Origin: Falsochrobactrum tianjinense
Lineage (GTDB): Bacteria > Pseudomonadota > Alphaproteobacteria > Rhizobiales > Rhizobiaceae
Direction: 5' to 3'
DNA length: 64,000 nucleotides
Assembly (NCBI RefSeq): GCF_019100495.1
Contig: NZ_JAHRVA010000002.1
Span: 117,833 to 181,832, forward strand
Every line of letters begins with the position of its first letter. Within the stretch, counting starts at the first letter, position 1. Made by a program: the position numbers and the translations under genes. Positions 17,717-26,078 of the stretch are shown piece by piece. The notes beneath the pieces are model-generated. The model was given only the letters and a program-made list of their open reading frames with translations, was not told where the DNA came from and searched no databases.

Positions 17717-18021
17717 TGGTGCCAGATGCACGAATTGACCGGGGGATGCCAGAATGGGCACGCGCTGAGCGCCTCACATCGGGGCCCGCCATCCAGTCCG
17801 ATGGCGGCAGCACGAGCTATTACGAGTTGCCCGAAGGCGCGACCGAACTGAACGACCTGATCGAGCACAAAGGCATGTCCTTTGCGCTCGGCAACATCTT
17901 CAAGGCTTGTTATAGGTTTGGTGAGAAAGATGCGGCTAGCCGGATGTACGATCTAAATAAGATTATTTATTTTGCTGAGCGGGTGAAGTCGTTTGAGCTA
18001 AAACAAACGCCTATCGTATAA
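17716..18021 (+). CDS. DUF3310/dATP-pyrophosphohydrolase-like phage protein
   Basis: A 101-residue protein. YYELPEGATELNDLIEHKGMSFALGNIFKACYRFGEKD followed by MYDLNKIIYFAERV resembles the helical DUF3310 domain of phage proteins, with the conserved region of polar residues between helices. Those proteins are thought to act in nucleotide metabolism, but the activity is not proven. GGAGGGGG precedes the ATG. It is the last member of the five-gene coupled operon; the XRE regulator follows 27 bases later and is more A+T-rich. Confidence 0.65.
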   Translation: MVPDARIDRGMPEWARAERLTSGPAIQSDGGSTSYYELPEGATELNDLIEHKGMSFALGNIFKACYRFGEKDAASRMYDLNKIIYFAERVKSFELKQTPIV

Positions 18022-18048
18022 TTAGGCAAATATGAGAGACAAGTCGGG

Positions 18049-18594
18049 ATGATGATCCATACCAAGCTAAGGCACCTCCGTAAAAAAGCTAAAGTACGCC
18101 TTCAGGATGTAGCTGCCTCTCTTGATTTGTCTCCGGGCTATCTAAGTCAAATGGAAACCGGCAAAGTCGAGCCGTCGATATCCCAGTTGCGACGTTTGGC
18201 AGCGTTTTATAATGTGGGCGTGGTATATTTCTTTGATGGCCAAAATGACGACCAAATTCTAGTGAAAGCAGCTGAGCGCCCTCGTTTCGGCCGGCCAAAT
18301 TCGCCGCTACTATACGAGCTTTTACGAAATAATATTCCTGGTATTGATCTACAGGCTGCAATAATAAAAATTGCACCTAAATATGAAGAGCCGCAAGGTT
18401 TGTTTGTTACCTGTCAAAGCGAAGAGTTTATCTATGTTCTCTCAGGTGAACTAGGTTTCGAATATAATGGGCATATGTACTTTGCAAATACAGGCGATTC
18501 GTTCTGTTATAAAGCTAATCTGCCTTACCGATTATTTAACCCGAGCGATGAAGTGACAGAAATACTTGGGATTGGCTTTCCTCAATTTCCATAA
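18049..18594 (+). CDS. XRE regulator with C-terminal cupin sensor
   Basis: A 181-residue regulator. Residues 1-65 are a helix-turn-helix (LRHLRKKAKVRLQDVAASLDLSPGYLSQMETGKVEPSISQLRRLA); residues 110-180 are a cupin (EEFIYVLSGELGFEYNGHMYFANTGDSFCYKANLPYRLFNPSDE) that probably binds a small ligand. This layout is common in regulators of amino-acid, amine and organic-acid catabolism. A second ATG at 18052 is an alternative start. It converges on the YkvI-type transporter and decarboxylase-like genes, separated by a perfect terminator, and shares their low G+C, so it may control them. The ligand is unknown. Confidence 0.88.
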   Translation: MMIHTKLRHLRKKAKVRLQDVAASLDLSPGYLSQMETGKVEPSISQLRRLAAFYNVGVVYFFDGQNDDQILVKAAERPRFGRPNSPLLYELLRNNIPGIDLQAAIIKIAPKYEEPQGLFVTCQSEEFIYVLSGELGFEYNGHMYFANTGDSFCYKANLPYRLFNPSDEVTEILGIGFPQFP

Positions 18595-18627
18595 AAATAG
18601 CTGTCAAAATATCTGACAGCTATTTTT
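18593..18627. terminator. Intrinsic terminator between convergent XRE and transporter genes
   Basis: AAAATAGCTGTCA and TGACAGCTATTTTT form a perfect 13-bp stem around a 7-base loop. A and T runs on each side let it work on both strands. It begins at the stop codon of the XRE gene. Confidence 0.9.
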
Positions 18628-18633
18628 GCAATA

Positions 18634-19725
18634 TTAAGCTTGCGTCATAGAACGAGTAGGTCTCTTGAAGAACTTTACATAGAATACAGGTACTATGTAC
18701 AGGATCCCCACGTACGCAGCCACGGTTGTTACAATGTTAACGAGCACAGAGAATGACCCTATCCCACTCGCAAAGTATGCAAGTACAGAGGTGAGCATAA
18801 TCACCCATTTATAAGCTCCCGTATGCTCCTTCACGAAAACATTGGACACAGACCAGATCAGGGGAGCAGTTGTTGTGTATAGAGCTGCAACCAAAATCAC
18901 GCCATAAATTGCGCCCAAGAACGGACTAATCTGAGTCCCTAGATGTAGGTTAGGTACTTCTATGCCGTGGAGAACAGTAATGTTTGTCATGAACGCTAGG
19001 AGTAGGATGATGCAGGAGGCTACATATACTGAAGCGCCAATTATAACACTAGTTGTCAGCTGCTTAGTGGTGGCAGGATTGGTCGTAGCGATACCTGATA
19101 AGTATGATGCTTGAAATAGGATGCAGTACGAAAAATACATAACCGCTGCCCAAAGCCAATTGCTGGTCGGCTTGAGCAAGTTATTGGTCTGTATATATTC
19201 ATTACCACTGCTTAAGGTATCAGGTCCATTCATCATAGCGATAAACGCAATTAGCATCACGAAAGCGATTATGCAGGGGCCAAGACTCCCGATAACGTCC
19301 ACTATTTTACGCATGCCCAACAAGCCAGTGATAAGCACCAGCACGGTCATAATGATCCGGCCAACCTCATTCCCAACCCCAAAATACTGCGAGAAAGCAG
19401 CTCCGGCTCCTGATATCATCAGGCTTGCCATGCAGAAAAGATAGACAATAGAAAACGCAAAAAGTGCGTTCCCCAAATAATTTCCGCAGTAGAATAGATA
19501 TACCTCATGAAGAGATTTTAATTGATAATCTCTAGAATCCTTTACAATAAAGACCGCATACGTTCCCCATAAGACCGCACTTATCAGTATTCCAAGTATT
19601 CCAACGTACCCGTAGGCGGTGAAATACTGCATTATCTCTTGGCCACTGCCAAAGCCAGAGCCTGCGAGATATGCTATATATGCACCCGATAATACAAAGA
19701 CTGTTAGCCAGCTACTTCTTTGCAT
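18634..19725 (-). CDS. YkvI-type membrane transporter
   Basis: A 363-residue, roughly ten-span inner-membrane protein. The opening TVFVLSGAYIAYLAGSGFGSGQEIMQYF, with an unwound Gly-rich first helix, is characteristic of the YkvI group related to amino-acid permeases of the LeuT/APC fold. Its substrate is unknown. The ATG at 19725 is preceded by GGGAG; a TTG two codons earlier is unlikely. It lies 26 bases downstream of the decarboxylase-like gene on the same strand, so the two form an operon: import of an acid and its decarboxylation, or export of the product (inference). Base use is clearly A+T-richer than the core genes. Confidence 0.8.
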   Translation of the reverse strand: MQRSSWLTVFVLSGAYIAYLAGSGFGSGQEIMQYFTAYGYVGILGILISAVLWGTYAVFIVKDSRDYQLKSLHEVYLFYCGNYLGNALFAFSIVYLFCMASLMISGAGAAFSQYFGVGNEVGRIIMTVLVLITGLLGMRKIVDVIGSLGPCIIAFVMLIAFIAMMNGPDTLSSGNEYIQTNNLLKPTSNWLWAAVMYFSYCILFQASYLSGIATTNPATTKQLTTSVIIGASVYVASCIILLLAFMTNITVLHGIEVPNLHLGTQISPFLGAIYGVILVAALYTTTAPLIWSVSNVFVKEHTGAYKWVIMLTSVLAYFASGIGSFSVLVNIVTTVAAYVGILYIVPVFYVKFFKRPTRSMTQA

Positions 19726-19751
19726 TTGCAACTCCCATTCTCTTATTATTT

Positions 19752-20483
19752 TTAAATAATGGTGTCGATAACACGAGCCCAGCCGTTCTCTTCGGATGCT
19801 AAGAAGTCCGTAACAGAGTAGCCGCCACCCAAAACCTTAAGATTGGAGAATTCACCAATAGGATCCGTTGGCGAACTATTTAGTTTCACCTTAACCTCGG
19901 CAAAAGTATTGGATAGCAATGTGCAAGTGGATGAATTGTCTCTAGCGGTTACCCGTTGGGAGAAAATCCCTGGTCCATCTGGATTGGGAATGGTGAGCAA
20001 ATTTAGATGAGGGTAAACTGTATGAAGTTGCGGTACATCATTTAGAGGTTTGCCACAGTCGAGCTCAATATCGATTAACTTAGCCCCTCTCCTCGAAGCT
20101 GTGCCGCGAATAAGATCGCCATTTTTTTCAAGGGTCATTGTGCCGAATTTTTTTGGGTAGCCCCAATAGCGACCTGTTTCAATGGCCGCATCGTCATCTT
20201 CCCATTCGTACATATAGTACCCGCCAAACACTCCTTTATACTCGACAGTAAAAATAATGCCGGCATCCATGTATGGAAGCTCTGGACTTTCGGTAAAGTC
20301 GTTTACGTAAACCATGCAGCGGTTGTTCACGAAGTTAAACGGTGTGGGGCTCAAGTGGCGCCTCAAAACCGCTTCTTCCACTTCGCATACTGCGTAAACT
20401 GTGCGGCTGTTCTTGCAGCTATAGGGAAGGATTGGATCTGGAACCAACGGTGCTTGCACCGGCATATTGTTCCCACTTTTCAT
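19752..20483 (-). CDS. Acetoacetate decarboxylase-like protein
   Basis: A 243-residue member of the acetoacetate decarboxylase superfamily. Lys111-Lys112 in RYWGYPKKFG align with the Schiff-base Lys115 and its neighbour Lys116 of the Clostridium enzyme, and an acidic EY motif (Glu81) precedes. Superfamily members also include aldolase/dehydratases and enzymes with other keto-acid substrates, so acetoacetate is not assured. GGAGG lies 6 bases before the ATG. It is the first gene of an operon with the YkvI-type transporter. About 250 A+T-rich bases upstream hold the promoter. Low G+C suggests recent transfer. Confidence 0.8.
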   Translation of the reverse strand: MKSGNNMPVQAPLVPDPILPYSCKNSRTVYAVCEVEEAVLRRHLSPTPFNFVNNRCMVYVNDFTESPELPYMDAGIIFTVEYKGVFGGYYMYEWEDDDAAIETGRYWGYPKKFGTMTLEKNGDLIRGTASRRGAKLIDIELDCGKPLNDVPQLHTVYPHLNLLTIPNPDGPGIFSQRVTARDNSSTCTLLSNTFAEVKVKLNSSPTDPIGEFSNLKVLGGGYSVTDFLASEENGWARVIDTII

Positions 20484-20732
20484 AGTCGGCCTCCATTTTA
20501 GATAAACTAAAAATTAGGCAATAAATTTATAAATAGCAAATATTATTATCTGATAGGTGAGGCCGCAACCGCATCTAGAATTTCCACAAGGAGTTTCACC
20601 ATTCAGTTGTGTAGGCGACGAATTTTGAACCGCTTGTTACGAAGCTCTTCAATTATTTTTTTACAAGGCAGGCAGCTGAGGCAGAAACCGTTTTCGAGTC
20701 AAGAATCTCTCTATTCCGTATACGCGATGAAG

Positions 20733-21026
20733 TCAGCGGGGTAGGTTTCGCCATCGAAAACAGTGCGCTTCCATTTCAAATCCATCATGGCGCTTCACTT
20801 CACAACGATTCGCCCCCAGTCGCCTGCGGCGACCGGCTTGCCGCACAAAGGCGCTCTCATGCCGTTCGGTCGTGAAGCTGAACACGCAGAAATAACCACC
20901 GGCTTTCTTCGCCATACTGCGCACGGTACGCGCGCCAAGGCGGTCAGCGTCCCTGTTAACTTCTCGTCGTGCGTATTTCAGCGCGTACGATTCGGGCAGG
21001 GCCACGCTGTAAGGATAGGTCGTCAT
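20733..21026 (-). CDS. Hypothetical island protein, 97 residues
   Basis: Opens MTTYPYSVALPESYALKYARREVNRDADRLG and ends in a highly basic tail. No domain is recognised. Its start overlaps the stop of the 66-residue gene by four bases (ATGA), and AAGGAT lies upstream, which supports a coupled pair. The N-terminal part, with mixed charged helices, resembles small phage accessory proteins. Function unknown. Confidence 0.5.
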   Translation of the reverse strand: MTTYPYSVALPESYALKYARREVNRDADRLGARTVRSMAKKAGGYFCVFSFTTERHESAFVRQAGRRRRLGANRCEVKRHDGFEMEAHCFRWRNLPR

Positions 21027-21223
21027 GCTGCATATCCTTGGATAATGGATGGCTTCCAGCCGCGCGAATAGCCAAACGACATGGCCAGGCTGGCATATTC
21101 GATTTCCTTTACGAGAAAATCCCGGTCCTTCAGCAAGCCCTCGATCGCAGCGCGAACGTCGCCTTTGTAGTAGGAAAGGACCTGCTCGATTTCGTCATCG
21201 TAACTTTGCACCAATGCGTTCAT
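21023..21223 (-). CDS. Small conserved hypothetical protein, 66 residues
   Basis: Opens MNALVQSYDDEIEQVLSYYKGD and contains AAIEGLLKDRDFLVKEIEYASLAMSFGYSRGWKP. The acidic helical N-terminus with KGDVRAAIEGLLKDRDFL is familiar from small Rhizobiales island and prophage proteins. GGAGAG precedes the ATG. It is translationally coupled to the 97-residue gene. It lies about 195 bases from the 3' end of tRNA-Lys, so it could be cargo of an element inserted there. Function unknown. Confidence 0.62.
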   Translation of the reverse strand: MNALVQSYDDEIEQVLSYYKGDVRAAIEGLLKDRDFLVKEIEYASLAMSFGYSRGWKPSIIQGYAA

Positions 21224-21416
21224 GGCGACTCTCCAGTTGCAATGTTCTCAATTTGTTCTTTTTGTAAAAGAGAGTCAAGCATTGTGCGCCATGTGATAAT
21301 TCATGTGGCATGTATTTCCCGCTAACCCCAAGAAAAGCCCAGAAATGCGGGCAATTCTCGTAAATCGGCTGGCACACGCTACCGGGTGGGTTTTTATGCT
21401 AAGTGCTTGATTTTGT

Positions 21417-21492
21417 TGGTGAGCGCGCAGGGATTCGAACCCTGGACCTACTGATTAAAAGTCAGTTGCTCTACCGGCTGAGCTACGCGCTC
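21417..21492 (-). tRNA. tRNA-Lys (TTT)
   Basis: On the minus strand the acceptor GAGCGCG pairs with CGCGCTC, the D arm is GCTCAGCCGGTAGAGC, the anticodon loop ACTTTTAA carries TTT, and the T arm CAGGGTTCGAATCCCTG is normal. The discriminator is A and CCA is encoded. Its 3' end points left, into the accessory island. Confidence 0.97.
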
Positions 21493-21495
21493 CCG

Positions 21496-21816
21496 AGAAA
21501 GACAAATCGTCTCTGGAAGTGGGGCGGAACATAAGGGCGGCTTTTGCAATGGTCAACACCATAAAAACAGGTTTCTCCAATATAAATTCAAAAATGGGTA
21601 GTGAGCCCCATCTTTTTTTGGCGTGTGGACGCGCTTAGGAGGTTTTTGGCAGAAAATTTAGATGTTTAGCGGCTTTTCTGGCCTCATATAACCATCAGAA
21701 AGTCGATAGATTCGCGTCTATTGATGTTTGATGACCATGTTCGGGGGCTTTGGCTTTGCAAACAAAACAGCCGCCTGTCGAGGCGGCTGTTTGTTAAACA
21801 GGGTGTTAAGCTGCTG
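21496..21816. other. Gap between tRNA-Lys and the BA14K gene
   Basis: About 320 bases. The right part holds the terminator of the leftward BA14K gene (21761-21795). The rest must include the tRNA-Lys promoter, read leftwards; no gene is seen. Confidence 0.5.
21761..21795 (-). terminator. Terminator of the BA14K-family gene
   Basis: ACAGCCGCCT and AGGCGGCTGT form a perfect stem around GTCG, extended by A and T tracts with one bulge. It lies 22 bases downstream of the BA14K stop codon in its direction of transcription. Confidence 0.85.
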
Positions 21817-22287
21817 TTAGCGATAGGGTGAATAGCACTGCCGACGAGGACCGTTATAAGGCTGGAATGTATTGTCAGAAGCCCGATAGGACCGGTAGCG
21901 GTTATAGCACCACTGCACATGGCTATTGCTATGGCGATAAACCGGTGCGCGCTGAACTGGAGCCGGAGAGGACAGCGCTCCACCAAGGATTGCGCCAGCG
22001 CCAAAGGCTGCCAACGGATACCACCAGCCATCGCTGTGACGGCGATAGCCGCGGCGATATTCGCGGTAGCCGCGATGTCCGTGCCAGTGGCGTGGACCTG
22101 AGCGGTGGCCACGCCAGTGCCGGTTGCGGGAACGATGTCTGCGATCATCCCGCACATGCTGGACATTGTCATTTCCCATAAGCTGGGCAGAAGGCATGAC
22201 AGGAGCGGCGGACACGGGCGCCAGGACGCCGACCATGAAAGTTGCGCTGATCACCCCAACCATAAGTTTCTTCAAGGTGTTACTCAT
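21817..22287 (-). CDS. BA14K family secreted protein
   Basis: A 156-residue exported protein. A signal peptide ([24 protein letters not shown]) is followed by a region very rich in Arg and His ([20 protein letters not shown]), a short hydrophobic Gly/Ala segment ([15 protein letters not shown]) and the BA14K signature [26 protein letters not shown]. The family is named after a 14-kDa immunoreactive Brucella protein proposed to bind sugars. ATG at 22287 follows GGAGAAG; earlier in-frame starts lack this. It stands alone and is divergent from LOV-HK. Confidence 0.88.
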   Translation of the reverse strand: MSNTLKKLMVGVISATFMVGVLAPVSAAPVMPSAQLMGNDNVQHVRDDRRHRSRNRHWRGHRSGPRHWHGHRGYREYRRGYRRHSDGWWYPLAAFGAGAILGGALSSPAPVQRAPVYRHSNSHVQWCYNRYRSYRASDNTFQPYNGPRRQCYSPYR

Positions 22288-22547
22288 CTTCTTCTCCAGT
22301 TCAACTGCTCGCATCATGTTCGATGCAAGATGAACGTGTGCTGAATGACAGGGAATGATATATGGCATCTTCGCTATCCGGCAAGTCATACTCGGCGATT
22401 CAAACTGACCATGATTTGCATCGTGACGGATGGCCAAACCATCATACTAATAGGCACATCTATTTTATTCGCAACAATGAGGGTAATAAGCTAAGGTCTA
22501 ATCTGTTGGATAGGTTTATAACGCCTTGAGTATTATGGGGGGTTGCA

Positions 22548-24002
22548 GTGGCAACAATGTTAGAGCCGTCCAAGCCCTTTCCAGGTGATGCTATCTCGAA
22601 ACAAGCCGATCCTTTCCGGGCGGCGGTGGAGCATACGCCCACGCCGATGCTGATCACCAATCCGCGATTGCCAGATAATCCTATCGTCTTCGTCAACCGC
22701 GCTTTCCTACAATTGACGGGCTATGAGGCCAGCGAGATCGTAGGGCGCAATTGCCGCTTTTTACAGGGTAGGGAGACTGCGAGCGAACATGTGGACACCA
22801 TCCGGGCAGCTCTCGCCGCCGAAAGGCCGATCCATATCGACATACTGAACTACAAGAAATCGGGTGAGTCCTTCTGGAACCGACTGGATATATCGCCGAT
22901 TAAGAGCGATGACGGGGTTTTGCAGCACTTCATCTCTACTCAGATTGATGTAACGCTGGAAATCCAGCATCGCGCTGAATTGCAAAAAGAACGCGATACC
23001 ACAGAGAGACATAAGGACCAGCTCAATTATATTGCCAATATTGCCAAGATCGGCTTCTGGACCCGTGATCAGCGAAGCGGAACCGTTAGCTGCTCTGCCG
23101 AATGCCGCCGTATTCTTGGCCTGCCGGATAATGGACCGATTCATTTTGACCAGATCATCGATCTTATTGCGCTGGAAGACCGAATGGCGGTTCTGCAACA
23201 GACCCAGCAGGCTTTTGCAACCGGCGGAGCTTATTCCATGGAATACCGGATCGTAAACAGCACCGGGAAAACCGTCTGGGTTGAAACGCGTGCCAAGGCT
23301 TTGCTAGGCGACGACCCGACACTGATGGGGGTCATACAGGATATCACCGAACGTAAGAAAGCCGAAGCTGACAAGGCGCTTGTCACACGGGAAATATCGC
23401 ATCGCTTCAAGAATTCGATGGCTATGGTCCAGTCGATCGCCAATCAGACGCTGCGAAACGCCAGCGACCCCATGCAGGCAAATAAGCTTTTTAACGAGCG
23501 CCTGCACGCGCTGGCGCAGGCGCACGACATGCTGCTTCAGGACGACTGGGGTGGCGCCACCATTCGGCAGATCGCCGATACGGCGCTGGCCCCTTTCAAC
23601 AGCACTTTCGGGCATCGCATCCGCATGGACGGCCCGCCGCTATTCGTCAGCGACCGTATAACCGTTTCGCTGTCGCTGGGGCTTTATGAACTCGCCACCA
23701 ATGCGGTTAAGTATGGTGCTCTCTCCAACGAACATGGTGTTATCGATTTCAACTGGAATATTGTCGATGATCATGGTGAGAAGAAATTCCAGATGCGTTG
23801 GGTGGAAAGCAATGGCCCAAGGATTTCCCGCCCGTCGCATCGCGGTTTTGGCCAGAGGCTTTTGCGCATGGTGCTCGCCGAGGAACTCAAGGCGTACTGC
23901 GATATCGAGTTTGCGCAATCCGGCTTGAAAATCATTGTGCTGGCACCCATCAGCTTCGATGTTTTTCCGAATTTCGATTACAACATAGAGCCTGGCAGCT
24001 GA
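22548..24002 (+). CDS. Blue-light-activated LOV histidine kinase (LOV-HK)
   Basis: A soluble sensor kinase of 484 residues. Residues 20-135 are a LOV domain with GRNCRFLQG; Cys69 is the FMN-adduct cysteine, at the same number as in B. abortus LOV-HK. A second PAS domain spans about 155-268. The C-terminal HWE/HisKA_2 kinase has [23 protein letters not shown] (phospho-acceptor His285), [18 protein letters not shown] (N box) and [10 protein letters not shown] (G box). In Brucella this kinase links light to virulence and the general stress response. The start is GTG at 22548 with GGGGGG upstream; an ATG at 22557 is the alternative. lipB follows at once, so they may be co-transcribed. Confidence 0.96.
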   Translation: MATMLEPSKPFPGDAISKQADPFRAAVEHTPTPMLITNPRLPDNPIVFVNRAFLQLTGYEASEIVGRNCRFLQGRETASEHVDTIRAALAAERPIHIDILNYKKSGESFWNRLDISPIKSDDGVLQHFISTQIDVTLEIQHRAELQKERDTTERHKDQLNYIANIAKIGFWTRDQRSGTVSCSAECRRILGLPDNGPIHFDQIIDLIALEDRMAVLQQTQQAFATGGAYSMEYRIVNSTGKTVWVETRAKALLGDDPTLMGVIQDITERKKAEADKALVTREISHRFKNSMAMVQSIANQTLRNASDPMQANKLFNERLHALAQAHDMLLQDDWGGATIRQIADTALAPFNSTFGHRIRMDGPPLFVSDRITVSLSLGLYELATNAVKYGALSNEHGVIDFNWNIVDDHGEKKFQMRWVESNGPRISRPSHRGFGQRLLRMVLAEELKAYCDIEFAQSGLKIIVLAPISFDVFPNFDYNIEPGS

Positions 24003-24068
24003 TTGTATGATGCCAGAGACGTTTTGACATCTGGAAGTATACCTGAAAAAGCGCCATATGCTGCCATC

Positions 24069-24839
24069 ATGACCGACAACCCTGCTACTCTTTCGACCGT
24101 CCTGGCTGCGAAGCCGCAAATTACGCGTGACGATACGGCTCGCCAGTCGCGTTTTCTGCCAGTGGCGGCGGATGCGCCGCCGGTGAAGTGGCTTATCGCC
24201 GATGGGCTGACGGATTACGATGAAGCGCTGCGCTTCATGGAGGAGCGTGTACAGGCTATTCGTGAAGGCGAGGCCAGTGAACTTGTCTGGCTGGTCGAAC
24301 ATCCTTCGCTTTATACGGCTGGTACCAGCGCGCGAGCGCAAGATCTGCTGACGCCAGACCGTTTTCCGGTTTTCGATACCGGACGCGGCGGCGAATATAC
24401 CTATCATGGCCCAGGCCAGCGCGTAGCCTATATCATGCTTGACCTCAAACGCAGGCGCGAGGACGTACGCGCTTTTGTGGCTGCGCTTGAACAATGGATC
24501 ATCGAAACGCTGGCGCAGTTCAATGTCAAAGGCGAGCGGCGCGAAGATCGGGTGGGCGTCTGGGTTGTCCGTCCGGAAAAGCCGCCCCTCGCTAACGGTC
24601 AATTATGCGAGGACAAAATCGCGGCCATCGGCATCCGCCTGCGTCGCTGGGTCAGTTTCCACGGCATTTCGATCAATGTGGAGCCACAGCTTGAACATTT
24701 CAGCGGCATTGTGCCGTGCGGCATCGACGATTATGGCGTAACCAGCCTCGTCGATCTTGGCTTGCCGGTCACGATGGACGATGTGGATCTCGCGCTGGGC
24801 AAGGCATTCGAAACCGTCTTCGGAGCCCGCAGGGCTTAA
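24069..24839 (+). CDS. lipB: Octanoyltransferase LipB
   Basis: Transfers octanoate from acyl carrier protein to lipoyl domains, the first step of protein lipoylation. Key parts are [14 protein letters not shown], the [22 protein letters not shown] signature, [22 protein letters not shown] with the conserved Lys, and catalytic Cys in [15 protein letters not shown]. The ATG at 24069 is preferred; a TTG-started extension begins directly after LOV-HK. The N-terminal 35 residues are poorly conserved. Its stop overlaps that of the convergent EamA gene by four bases. Confidence 0.95.
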   Translation: MTDNPATLSTVLAAKPQITRDDTARQSRFLPVAADAPPVKWLIADGLTDYDEALRFMEERVQAIREGEASELVWLVEHPSLYTAGTSARAQDLLTPDRFPVFDTGRGGEYTYHGPGQRVAYIMLDLKRRREDVRAFVAALEQWIIETLAQFNVKGERREDRVGVWVVRPEKPPLANGQLCEDKIAAIGIRLRRWVSFHGISINVEPQLEHFSGIVPCGIDDYGVTSLVDLGLPVTMDDVDLALGKAFETVFGARRA

Positions 24840-25786
24840 CCCGCGGCCGTCGTTTTTATCCGCCGCTCGCGCACGAAGACATAAATCCCCGAACCAACGA
24901 TGATGGCGATGCCGAGCCATTTTGACGGGGTAGGAAAGTCCCCGAAAAGGATCAGGCCGACGATCACAGCGGTAACTATTTCCAGATATTGGAAGGGCGC
25001 GAGCACGGAGGCGGGAGCGAGCTTGAAAGCCTGCACCACCATCAGATGGCCGAAAGTGCCGATCATCCCGAGCAGCAAAAGCAGCAGCCATGGAAAGGCC
25101 GTCTGCGGCAGGCTGAACTGGAGGTTTTCAATTCCGGCCCGCGTGCCAGGGATCATGGCTGCGGCGGTGATTAGCCCGCCGCCAATACCTGCATAAAATT
25201 GCATGACCAGCGGGGTCTCTTTGGAGCCGTATTTTCGGTTTAAAGTCAGATAGGTAGCAAAGCACACTGCCGATAGCAGGGGCAGCAGCGAAACGGCACC
25301 GAAAATCTCATAGCTTGGCTGGATGACAATCAGCGTGCCTACAAGGCCCACGGCCACAGCGCTGTAGCGGCGCCACCCGATCTTTTCCTTGAGGAAAACT
25401 GCCGACATCAAAATGAGAATTAGCGGTTCGGCGAAGAATACGGCCATAGCGTCGGCAAGCGGCATGTATTTGACCGCCATGAAGAAGCACAGGCTTGCAA
25501 ATCCAATCAATACGCCGCGCACGAGATTGCCGACCAGATGGGATGTGCGGAACTCTTTAAAGCCTCCCATGGAGAAGAGTATGACGAACATCAAGATAAC
25601 CTGAACTGCAAAACGCAGGAAGGCTATGGTCGCTGGCGGAACATTGTCCATCATGGCCAGCCACTTGCCGATCGCATCAATCAGCGGAAGCATCAGCACC
25701 GCCAGCACCATCGTAACCATACCCCGAACATGGGTGCTGGACTGATCTGGTTGTGCGCTTGCGCTATTTAATGTCTGTGTTCCCAT
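24836..25786 (-). CDS. EamA/DMT-family exporter
   Basis: A 316-residue membrane protein with ten predicted spans in two EamA repeats. The second repeat contains [19 protein letters not shown] and [42 protein letters not shown], the classic closing block of drug/metabolite exporters. Substrate is unknown. The ATG at 25786 has GAGGAG upstream; an upstream ATG-less extension is not needed. It reads towards lipB and is divergent from parE across about 290 bases holding both promoters. Confidence 0.9.
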   Translation of the reverse strand: MGTQTLNSASAQPDQSSTHVRGMVTMVLAVLMLPLIDAIGKWLAMMDNVPPATIAFLRFAVQVILMFVILFSMGGFKEFRTSHLVGNLVRGVLIGFASLCFFMAVKYMPLADAMAVFFAEPLILILMSAVFLKEKIGWRRYSAVAVGLVGTLIVIQPSYEIFGAVSLLPLLSAVCFATYLTLNRKYGSKETPLVMQFYAGIGGGLITAAAMIPGTRAGIENLQFSLPQTAFPWLLLLLLGMIGTFGHLMVVQAFKLAPASVLAPFQYLEIVTAVIVGLILFGDFPTPSKWLGIAIIVGSGIYVFVRERRIKTTAAG

Positions 25787-26078
25787 TCTCAGCTCCTCAA
25801 CCCCTTGGAAGCTGTAGGACAATTACCTGCAGGGTGCCATCGCCATTCTGAAAAATACCCAGAGTGATTTGACATTAGGCGTCATTCCGGTGCAAATCCC
25901 TTCAACAATGTACAAAACCCTTTGATAAAAGCGGCAAGGCAGAACGTAAGGCGAACTTTATTCGCCTTTCGTATTTTCCCGTGGCATCATTCTTGTGATT
26001 CGCCCCGCTTGTTTCGGTGCCGGCAAATTGACGATGTACGGCCTTCGCAGTTTCAGACAGAAAGCTTTTTGGACAAAG

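Larger units (their letters stand above)
16211..21416. mobile_element. Accessory island between tRNA-Asn and tRNA-Lys (decayed integrative element)
   Basis: About 5.2 kb between two tRNA genes whose 3' ends both face inwards. It begins with a 17-codon stub of a tyrosine integrase, continues with five phage-style coupled genes, then an A+T-rich regulator/transporter/decarboxylase group, and ends with two small coupled genes. No second copy of the tRNA-Asn or tRNA-Lys 3' end was found in the window, so the borders are approximate. It may combine two elements, one per tRNA. Confidence 0.7.
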
